64,000 nucleotides of DNA from Oxalobacter vibrioformis (GTDB lineage Bacteria; Pseudomonadota; Gammaproteobacteria; Burkholderiales; Burkholderiaceae_D): NCBI RefSeq assembly GCF_027118995.1, contig NZ_CP098242.1, positions 434,001 through 498,000 of the forward strand. The letters are read 5' to 3'. Both the position numbers and the translations under genes were made by a program. Position 1 is the stretch's first letter, and each line of letters opens with the position of its first letter. The notes beneath the pieces were generated by a model. The model saw only the letters and a program-made list of their open reading frames with translations. It had not been told where the DNA came from and made no database searches. Shown here piece after piece: positions 53,575 to 62,700 of the stretch.

Positions 53575-54210
53575 ATGAACCGCAGGAAAGTCCGCAAGAT
53601 CATGCAGCGTTTTCAGGCCAATATGCCGGAACCGGAATCAGAACTGGTTTACGCATCTTCTTATGAACTGCTGGTTGCCGTCATGCTTTCAGCCCAGGCA
53701 ACAGACGTCTCGGTGAACAAGGCAACGCAGAAACTCTTTCCCGTTGCGAATACGCCACAAGGCATCATCGCGCTTGGCGTAGAAGGGCTCAAGCCTTATC
53801 TCAAAACCATCAACCTGTATCCCACCAAATCAAGAAATCTGGTGAAAATGTCAGAGATACTGCTGGAACAATATGAAGGCGAAGTCCCACGCACACGGGA
53901 AGCATTGCAGACCCTGCCGGGCGTCGGACGCAAAACGGCCAATGTGGTGTTGAATGCTGCTTTTGGTCAGCCTGTCATGGCTGTTGACACGCATATTTTC
54001 CGGGTATCAAACCGTACCGGTATCGCCCCCGGAAAAAACGTCACCGAAGTGGAAGAAAAGCTTGTACAGATCATTCCCGAAGCGTTTTTACTTGACGCCC
54101 ATCATTGGCTGCTGCTTCATGGTCGATATACCTGTATGGCAAGAACACCAAAATGCGGAAACTGCCTGATCAGTGATCTCTGCGAGTATCCTGAAAAAAC
54201 CGCTGCATAA
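53575..54210 (+). CDS. nth: endonuclease III
   Basis: A 211-residue DNA glycosylase/AP lyase that removes oxidised pyrimidines. The helix-hairpin-helix is LPGVGRKTANVVL (about residues 114-126) with the catalytic Lys, and the catalytic Asp is in VDTHIFRVSNR (about 138-148). The 4Fe-4S cluster Cys pattern C-x6-C-x2-C-x5-C is in CMARTPKCGNCLISDLC (about 187-203). Length is standard. It is 141 bp after the RnfB-like gene; no strong ribosome site before the ATG. Confidence 0.96.
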   Translation: MNRRKVRKIMQRFQANMPEPESELVYASSYELLVAVMLSAQATDVSVNKATQKLFPVANTPQGIIALGVEGLKPYLKTINLYPTKSRNLVKMSEILLEQYEGEVPRTREALQTLPGVGRKTANVVLNAAFGQPVMAVDTHIFRVSNRTGIAPGKNVTEVEEKLVQIIPEAFLLDAHHWLLLHGRYTCMARTPKCGNCLISDLCEYPEKTAA

Positions 54211-54225
54211 TCGCCTGCCGCGTTA

Positions 54226-55674
54226 TCAGCCTCTGCGGCGGCGCTGTCCCGGCTGGGCCCGATTGCCGCTTCTTTGTCCCGCACCGGAATAACGATTGTC
54301 TGCACCGGCATAACCAAAAGTCGTCTGCAGAGGATCAGGCTGGCGGCTGCGCTGCTGCTTACCCTGTCCCTTGCTGTTTTTGCCTGGTTGCCATTCACCC
54401 GGTTTGCCGAATTCCGGCAAGGTCGCGTAACCACCGCCACTCTTCCTGCGCTGATTGGCCTGCCCGGGCTTATCAGACTTTTTGTCGTCTTTCTTTTCCA
54501 GGCCGGATAAACGCAGCAGGTCACGCACCGCGTTTTCTTCCATTTCGTCCCACCGGCCGCGCTTCAAGGTCTGGGGCAGGCTCAGTGCACCATAACGCGT
54601 GCGGATCAGACGGGAAACCGTCAGGCCAACCGCCTCAAACATGCGGCGAACCTCACGATTGCGTCCCTCACCAATGACCACGCGATACCATTTATTCACG
54701 CCATCGCCACCGCCATCGGCAACACGGGAAAACTGGCCCACACCATCTTCCATCTCGACACCGGACAAGAGCTTCTGGCGCATGCCTTCTTCCAGCTCGC
54801 CCAGCGTCCTGACCGCATATTCCCGCTCAATGTTATACCGTGGATGCATCAGGCGATTGGCAAGATCACCGGAAGTGGTAAACAGCAATAACCCCTCAGT
54901 ATTGAAGTCCAGACGGCCAACAGCCAGCCATTTCCCGTTTTTTACCGCTGGCAGCCTGTCAAAAACCGATGGCCGCTTTTCCGGATCATCACGGCTCACA
55001 ATTTCACCGGCGGGCTTGTGATAAAGCAGGACACGGGGCGGCCGCTTGCTGGTCCTACGCTGAAGCAGCTTGCCATTGATTCGCACCTGATCGGTTTCGA
55101 GAATGCGTTGCCCGATATGTGCCGGTTCACCATTAACAGAAACCCTGCCTGAAATAATCAGGTCTTCCATATCGCGCCGGGAACCCAGCCCAGCTTCCGC
55201 GAGGACCTTGTGCAGCTTGGGCGCATCGTCTTCCGACGTCAATTCCCTGCGAGTGCTTTTTTTCCTGTCTTTCTTTCCGTCGGATGACACGGCATCCGAT
55301 GCGCCTTCCTCATCATAAGCAGCTGATGTGACATACATGAAGACACGTTCCGGATCATCTGAAGCCGCTTTTCCACCTTCTGCTTTCCGGGATGATTTAC
55401 CGGATTTACGATTCTTGTTTCTGTTCTTTCCGCGGTTTTCCCGGGGCATATCAGCGGCGGGTACCGCTTCTGCAGAGAGGCTGTCTCCACCAGACACTGC
55501 TGAATTGTCCTGCGCGTCATTACCCTTTGGCTGCGGCACAACATCTATCGCTTCCTGAGAGGCTGCTTTTTTCCGGGGTGTCCGTTTCGCTCTGGGTTTT
55601 TTCTCAGTCTGGGACGCTGTTTCATCCTCTGTAACAGGAGATTCTGCTTTATTGGTTTCGTTCGTACTCATCAT
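54226..55674 (-). CDS. rluB: 23S rRNA pseudouridine synthase RluB, with long disordered ends
   Basis: A 482-residue protein. The core (about residues 150-400) has an S4 domain ([21 protein letters not shown] split; RVSVNG) and a catalytic domain with the Asp in [12 protein letters not shown] (about 250-261), and [15 protein letters not shown]. RluB makes pseudouridine at 2605 of 23S rRNA (E. coli numbering). The first 150 residues are low-complexity K/R/E/S/A, and the last 80 are Gly/Gln/Arg-rich, so both ends are probably disordered and may bind RNA. Such tails are usual for betaproteobacterial RluB. Confidence 0.92.
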   Translation of the reverse strand: MMSTNETNKAESPVTEDETASQTEKKPRAKRTPRKKAASQEAIDVVPQPKGNDAQDNSAVSGGDSLSAEAVPAADMPRENRGKNRNKNRKSGKSSRKAEGGKAASDDPERVFMYVTSAAYDEEGASDAVSSDGKKDRKKSTRRELTSEDDAPKLHKVLAEAGLGSRRDMEDLIISGRVSVNGEPAHIGQRILETDQVRINGKLLQRRTSKRPPRVLLYHKPAGEIVSRDDPEKRPSVFDRLPAVKNGKWLAVGRLDFNTEGLLLFTTSGDLANRLMHPRYNIEREYAVRTLGELEEGMRQKLLSGVEMEDGVGQFSRVADGGGDGVNKWYRVVIGEGRNREVRRMFEAVGLTVSRLIRTRYGALSLPQTLKRGRWDEMEENAVRDLLRLSGLEKKDDKKSDKPGQANQRRKSGGGYATLPEFGKPGEWQPGKNSKGQGKQQRSRQPDPLQTTFGYAGADNRYSGAGQRSGNRAQPGQRRRRG

Positions 55675-55736
55675 TTCAGATCGGTATCCGTTTTCTTTGT
55701 GGTCTCGATATCCTGTTCTTGGCAGGATGTGTGTTC

Positions 55737-56300
55737 TTAAATTTCAATATTCAGTTCATCCGCTGCATCATCCTGCATGGATTGGAGAAGTGGCGGCAAC
55801 TGCTCCAGTGAAGTCAGTCCCAGATCGCTTAAAAACTGGGTTGTCGTAGCAAAAAGTGCTGGCCTGCCTGGTGTTTCACGATGACCGATCACTTCGATCC
55901 AGCCGCGTTCCTCCAGCATGCGAATGGCATTGGGATTTACCATGACCCCGCGAATCTGTTCGATATCCCCTCGCGTCACCGGCTGGTTATAGGCAATAAT
56001 TGCCAGTATTTCAAGCGTGGCGCGGCTGTAGCGCGGCTGCCTTTCCCTGGTCAGTCGTTCCAGCCACGGCTTCATCTCCGGCCGGCTCTGGAAACGCCAT
56101 CCGTTGGCAACCTGAACCAGTTCAAGCCCTTTTTCAGACCAGTCGCTTTGCAGCTCTTCTAAGAGCTGCCGGATTCTGGCCAGCCAGGGCTCATTGATTT
56201 CATTCTCGGTATTTTCGAGCAGGTTTTTCATATCCTGCATGGATAAAGATTCCTGCGCGCACAATAACGCCGTCTCGAGGATTTTCTTTTCCTCTGTCAT
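55737..56300 (-). CDS. scpB: segregation and condensation protein B
   Basis: A 187-residue ScpB with two winged-helix domains. [16 protein letters not shown] is in the first, and [25 protein letters not shown] (split; IAYNQPVTR at about 106-114) and GRPALFATT in the second. With ScpA and SMC it compacts and segregates chromosomes. No scpA is next to it in this window; upstream is the divergent glucan synthase gene. It ends 62 bp before rluB, the common order. Confidence 0.94.
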   Translation of the reverse strand: MTEEKKILETALLCAQESLSMQDMKNLLENTENEINEPWLARIRQLLEELQSDWSEKGLELVQVANGWRFQSRPEMKPWLERLTRERQPRYSRATLEILAIIAYNQPVTRGDIEQIRGVMVNPNAIRMLEERGWIEVIGHRETPGRPALFATTTQFLSDLGLTSLEQLPPLLQSMQDDAADELNIEI

Positions 56301-56703
56301 ATGTCTTAAAAAATTTCTGGAAAATCAGTCCGGCTCCCGGACCTGCCCGCTGCAAATATAAGAACTTGCGAGCGATTCCAATCTGTCATTAAGGATAATG
56401 TGTGCCGGAGAAAATGGTGCCGAACCTGCCGGTACTCAGGAAGACAGCTGTTTGATCAGGCCATCCGGCGTGCTGATTCTACAACGATTTCGGCAGAATT
56501 GCACATGATTGTGCAAAACCATCGTAAAAAAATCCACTTTCAGACAAAAAATGTTTTTCATTTTTTTGCTCCAGGAAAAACATTCTTCAAAAAACAGCCC
56601 TTTTTGCCTGCTGCCTTGATCTTCAATAAACAGCAGAAAGCCGTTTATTGCGAAGGTATGGGACACGTAAAAACCCCTTTGCCATTCCATACGAGGTTGA
56701 CAA
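56301..56703. other. 403-bp divergent intergenic region, scpB/glucan synthase
   Basis: No gene seen. It is AT-rich from about 56520 and contains an 18-bp inverted repeat at 56499-56516. I could not define a good promoter for either side. Confidence 0.5.
56499..56516. promoter_or_regulatory. operator-like inverted repeat before the glucan synthase
   Basis: TTGCACA-TGAT-TGTGCAA, perfect 7-base arms, no T-run. It is about 190 bp before the TTG start. The regulator is unknown. Confidence 0.4.
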
Positions 56704-59700
56704 TTGAAAATCATCAGCAAACTATGGGAGCTGTCCGGTTCCCCTCTATTTTTTCTCAAAAAAAATGAAGGTGGTCATGACCAGGCGGAAATATTTCAAT
56801 ATGAAGAAGAGCCGCTTCGTTCCGAACTGCTGAGCACGTCTCAAATGGGTCAGTACGGCAAATTTCTGGCCGGTAAACATATCCTTGACAGGAAAAAAAC
56901 GCCGGATCGCCTGTTGCCACGGCTGGCGGAAAATGAAACGGTACTGCATCGGGTTTTCAATCTGCTTTCCTCAGCCGTTAAATCGGAAAACCGGATCACA
57001 CCGGCAGCAGAGTGGCTACTGGATAATTACTATCTGATTGATGAAGAGATCCAGACAGCCAAACGCCATCTTCCCTCGCAATACAGCAAGGAACTGCCCA
57101 AACTGGCGTCGGGTCCTTCTGAAGGCAGGCCCCGCGTATATGATCTGGCACTTGAAATTGTTTCCCATGGTGACGGCCGCATAGATGCCGGAAAAATAAC
57201 CGCTTTTATCTCCGCCTATCAGAGCGTCGCTTTGCTGACCATGGGTGAACTGTGGGCCATCCCGATCATGCTGCGCCTGGCATTGATAGAAAATCTGAGA
57301 CGCGTTGCCGTCAGGGTAGCCATTTCCCGCAAACACCACGAACTGGCTGAGGAATGGGTGCAGAAATTCCTTGATACCGCTGAAAACAATCCCGCAGACC
57401 TGATCCTGCAGGTAGCGGATCTGGCACGCTCTCACCCTCCCATGGTCAGCGCATTTGTTGCGGAGATGACCCGGCGTCTGCAAAGCCAGAAAGCCATCCT
57501 GACACTGCCCCTTGCCTGGATATCGGAAAGGCTGTCCGAGACAGGCATGACCATTGAACAGCTTGTTGTGCTGGAAACGCAACGCCAGGCAGCAGACCAG
57601 GTCAGCATCAGCAACAGCATTGCCAGTATCCGCCTTCTTGGCAGCATGGACTGGCATGCTTTTTTTGAATCCGTCAGCCCGGTTGAACAAACATTGAAAA
57701 CAGATCCTGCCGGCATCTATAGCGAGATGGATTTTCACTCGCGGGACTATTACCGGCATCTCATCGAAAAAATCGCGAAACACAGCCCCTTTACCGAAAA
57801 CGAAGTGGCGGAAAAAGCGATTGAAATGGCTCACAGGAATGCTTCTCGAGACGAAGCCGAGCCGCGGTTTTCTCATGTGGGCTACTATCTTGCAGCAGAA
57901 GGACTTCCCCTGCTCGAAGAAATTACCGGCATGCGAAAAACCCTTGGCGAGTCGATCATGGGGTGGTTTACCGGCTCGCGGGTATTTGCCTACATCGGCA
58001 GTATTATCGTTCTCTCCGTTCTATTTACGGCAGGGATGCTGTCACTGACGGCAGCTCCTGCCTTTCCGATGTGGTTTCGGATACTCCTGGGTATTACCAC
58101 ACTCATCGCCTCAAGCCAGCTTGCCGTGTCACTGGTCAACTGGATTGCCATGCTGGCAGCTCCCTCCGTTCCTCTTCCCCGCATGGATTTTTCCAAAGGA
58201 ATCCCGGATGGCTGTGAAACACTGATTGCCATCCCCTGTATGCTGATCAACAAAGAAAACATCGACAAATTATGTGAAACGCTGGAAATTCACTATCTGG
58301 GCAACCGCGATGAAAAACTGCACTTCTGCCTGCTGAGCGATTTTCTGGATGCGGATACCGGGTCCGCTGCAACCGATGATGAACTGGTACAGTATGTGAA
58401 GGAAAAGATTGAAGAACTGAACCGGCAATACAAAAATGATGATTCGGCGCCTTTCTGGCTCCTGCATCGCCCCAGGCGTTTCAATGACCGTGAAAATGTC
58501 TGGATGGGCTACGAACGCAAAAGGGGCAAACTCGAAGAACTCAATGCCTTTTTACGAAGAAGAAGTTCCGGATTTTCTGTCAGGATCGGGGACTTCCGCC
58601 ATGTTGAACGTATCCGCTTTGTCATCACACTCGACAGTGACACCCACCTTTTTCGTGATACAGCCCGCCAGTTTATCGCCACGCTTGCCCACCCGCTGAA
58701 CCGGGCGGTATACGACGAGAAAGACCAGGTCGTTACCCGTGGATATGGCATCCTCCAGCCACGTGTTGCCAGCAGCCTGCCTGGCAGCCACGCGTCGATT
58801 TATGAAAGACTCAACAGTGGCGATGCGGGCATTGATCCCTACACACGAACCGTATCCGATGTCTACCAGGACCTCTTTGGCGAAGGCTCTTTCATCGGCA
58901 AGGGCATCTACGACGTGGATGCGGTTTCCTATGCATTAAATGGCAGGCTGCCGCAAAATCGGGTGTTAAGTCATGACCTGCTGGAAGGATGCTATGCCCG
59001 CTCCGGCCTCGTGAGTGATGTCCCGTTATATGAGAAATATCCCGCCGATTATATTTCGGATGTCAAACGCCGCCATCGCTGGATCAGGGGTGACTGGCAA
59101 CTCATCAACTGGCTTTTGCCTTTTGTTCCGGATGCCCTGTCGTCAGCAAAAGGGAAAAGGCGCGCCAATCCCCTTTCCGCACTTTCTCACTGGAAGCTGT
59201 TTGACAATCTGCGCCGCAGTTTGGTCCCCCCCGCAATGATCTTTCTTTTTGCGGCAGCATGGTCAGTGCTCAAACCCGCATGGGCCTGGACCCTTGGCCT
59301 TCTGGCGGTCTTTTTTCTGCACCCGCTGCTGCTTTTCATGATGGAGCTCATTGTCAAGCGCCGCGGCATTGATATAAAACAGCACCTCTCCGCCTGTATG
59401 ACAGCGACAAACCGTCACTGCTCCAATGTCTTTCTGAACTTCATGGCGCTGCCGCATGAAGCCAGTTATCACACGGATGCTATCCTCAGAACGCTCTGGC
59501 GTACGACCGTTTCCCATCGGCACCTGCTGGAATGGATACCATCAGGACAGGTAAAAAGTGACAGTGAAAACCCCATGGCCTATCTTCAGATGATGTGGTT
59601 TGCACCGTTTTTTTCCCTGGCCACAGCGATAGCGGTTTTCCTGGTCAAACCCGTTTCGCTGATTATTGCTGCACCGTTTCTGCTGCTCTGGCTGTGTTCA

Positions 59701-62700
59701 CCGCTTATCTCCTGGCGGATCAGCCAGCCGGTTCGCCATGAAGAAAAAGCGCTCTCATCAGAGCAGACGCTGTACCTGCGAAAACTGGCCCGAAGAATAT
59801 GGGCTTTCTTTGATGCCTATGTCGGGCCTGAAGACAACTGGCTACCGCCGGATAATGTGCAGGAGATGCCGCAATACGGCATGGCAGGAGAGATATCAAT
59901 TCCTGAGGAAGTTCCGGGTGATGCAGCAGAAATCGTCATTGCACATCGCACCTCTCCAACCAATATCGGTATGGCGCTTTTAGCTTATCTGGCTGCCTGT
60001 GATTTCGGTTATATCCCTGTCGGCCAGTTGATTGGCCGCACACAGAACACCTTTGCCTCCATGCAGAAACTGGACCGGTATTGCGGTCATTTTTATAACT
60101 GGTATGACACACAGACACTCAAAACGATACAGAATCCGCTGTACATCTCCACGGTTGACAGCGGCAATCTGGCGGGTCATTTGCTGCCCCTGAAATCCGG
60201 CCTGTTGGGGTTGATACACCAGCGGGTTATCACCCCCTGCCTGGCAAACGGTATTTTTGACACCTTTTCCCTCTTTTCAGAGACGGCAGAAAAAAACAGC
60301 GCCCGTATGGAGAAAATCCGCATGCTGCTGGAAAAACCTGCTGAGGGCGTCCATCAGACCCTGCATGAAATCTGCCATCATCTTGAACAATTGACCCATG
60401 CCGTTGAACAGATTATTCCTGAAACAACGCATAATATCGACTCACCCGCCGCTTTCTGGGGAAATGCCCTGTTGAGTCAATGCCGCCAGATACAGGATGA
60501 AATCGTCACGCTCATGCCCTGGGTAACAATCCCCTACTGGCAAAACAACCCTGACCGCTTTGAAAAGCTGAACCATATTTCCACGCTCGATGAACTGGCA
60601 CATTACCCGGAAACACTCATTCCGGAAATTATCAGCGCGCAAAAACAGACACAACATGAGGAAAAAGCCTTCCTTAACATCCTGTCGGAGCGTGTTTCAG
60701 CAGCAGGAAAAAATGCCGCAGCAAGGATCAGCCAGTTACGAGTGCTTGCACAGCAGGCAGATGAATTTGCACAAATGGACTTCCGTTTCCTGCTCAATCC
60801 CACAACGAAGCTGCTCACCATCGGATTCAATGTGACGGATAAGAAACGCGATAACAGCTATTATGATCTTCTGGCGTCTGAAGCCAGGCTTTCGAGCTTC
60901 GTGACCATCGCACAGGGTCAGATTCCGCAGGACAACTGGTTTGCGCTTGGCAGAAAACTGACCGTCGTCGGCAAGGACGCCATTTTGCTGTCATGGAGTG
61001 GCTCCATGTTTGAATACCTGATGCCGCAACTGGTCATGCCGGTTTATGAGGATACCCTGCTGGATCAGACACATCGCATGGCGGTCAAAAAGCAGATCGA
61101 ATACGGCACGGATCGCCGTGTCCCATGGGGCATTTCCGAATCCGGTTATTTCGCATTCGATGCCAGGCTCAATTATCAGTACCGTGCTTTCGGGGTACCG
61201 GGACTTGGGCTCAAGCGCGGACTGGGAGATGATCTGGTTATCGCGCCCTATGCCACCATGCTGGCGCTCATGGTTGATCCCCAGGCGGCATGCGAAAACC
61301 TGATCCGCCTTGAAAAGGATGGCTACAGCGGGAAATTCGGCCTTTTTGAAGCGATTGACTTTACTCCAAGCCGACTGACCAGAGGACAAGAACCGGCCGT
61401 TATCCGCTCTTTTATGGCACATCATCAGGGTATGGGATTTCTTTCACTCCTGTACTTGCTGATGGACAAACCCATGCAGAAACGATTTGAGGCAGAACCC
61501 GGGTTTCAGGCAACCATCCCGCTCCTGCACGAGCGCGTGCCTAAAAATGTGCCTTACTTCGAACTGGCACCAGGCCATGCCACGACTCATCTGGCATCGA
61601 TTGCGGGAGAAATGCCGAGCAGGATCTACAGCACAGCCAATACGCCACTGCCGGAAGTCCAGTTGCTTTCCAATGGCCACTACCATGTCATGCTGACCAA
61701 TGCCGGGGGCGGATACAGCCGCTTCAAGGATATCGCCGTCTCACGCTGGTATGAGGACGCCGTCCAGGACAACTGGGGAACCTGGTTTTATCTTCGTGAC
61801 AGGGAAGCCGGCGAATTCTGGTCGACAACTTATCAGCCCGTTAAAAAACAGCATACTGCCTATGAAGTGATTTTTTCAGAGGGCCGTGCCGAATACCGTT
61901 CTCGTGAAAACGATATCGAAGCTTACAGTGAAGTGGTGGTCTGTCCGGAAGAAGACATGGAAATCCGCCGTCACAAGATAACCAATCACTCAGCCAAAGA
62001 CAGGCGCATTGAATTCACCTGCTATGCTGAAATTGTGATTGCCCCAAGAAATGCGGACATGGCACACCCGGCTTTCAGCAAGCTTTTTGTGCAGACAGAA
62101 ATCGTGCGGGAACACAAGGCAGTCATCAGCACAAGAAGGCCTCGCGCTGCCGGGGAAAAGCCACCGTATGCTTTTCATATGCTGGTGGCCCATGAAATGG
62201 AGCAAACCGACATCTCGTACGAAACCAGCCGGCTGAAATTTATCGGCCGCGGCAATACCACCGCGAATCCGGCAGCACTCACCTCCTATGAACCACTCTC
62301 CGAAAGCGAAGGATCTGTTTTAGATCCGGTTGCCGTGATCCGTCACCAGCTGACGCTGCCTCCTGGTGAATCAGTAACAATCGATTATGTCTGCGGGATA
62401 GCGGATGACCGTGAAAACTGCATGCGGATGATCGAAAAATATGACGATATGAATTTGTCGGACCGGGCACTGGAACTGGCCTGGACGCATAGCCAGGTGC
62501 TTTTGCACCAGTTGAATGCGGATGAATCCGATGCCCAGCTCTACGCCAGGCTGGCCGGCGCCATCCTGTATGCAAATCGCTCGCTCAGGGCAGAAAGCGG
62601 CATTCTCATAAAGAACAACCGGGGACAGCAGGGGCTCTGGGGCTATGCCATTTCCGGCGATCTGCCTATCGTGCTGCTCCAGATACGTGATCAGGAAAAT

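Noticed and set aside
57016..57876. 286-residue minus-strand frame
   Set aside because: Antisense to the glucan synthase, which is open and conserved over the whole stretch.
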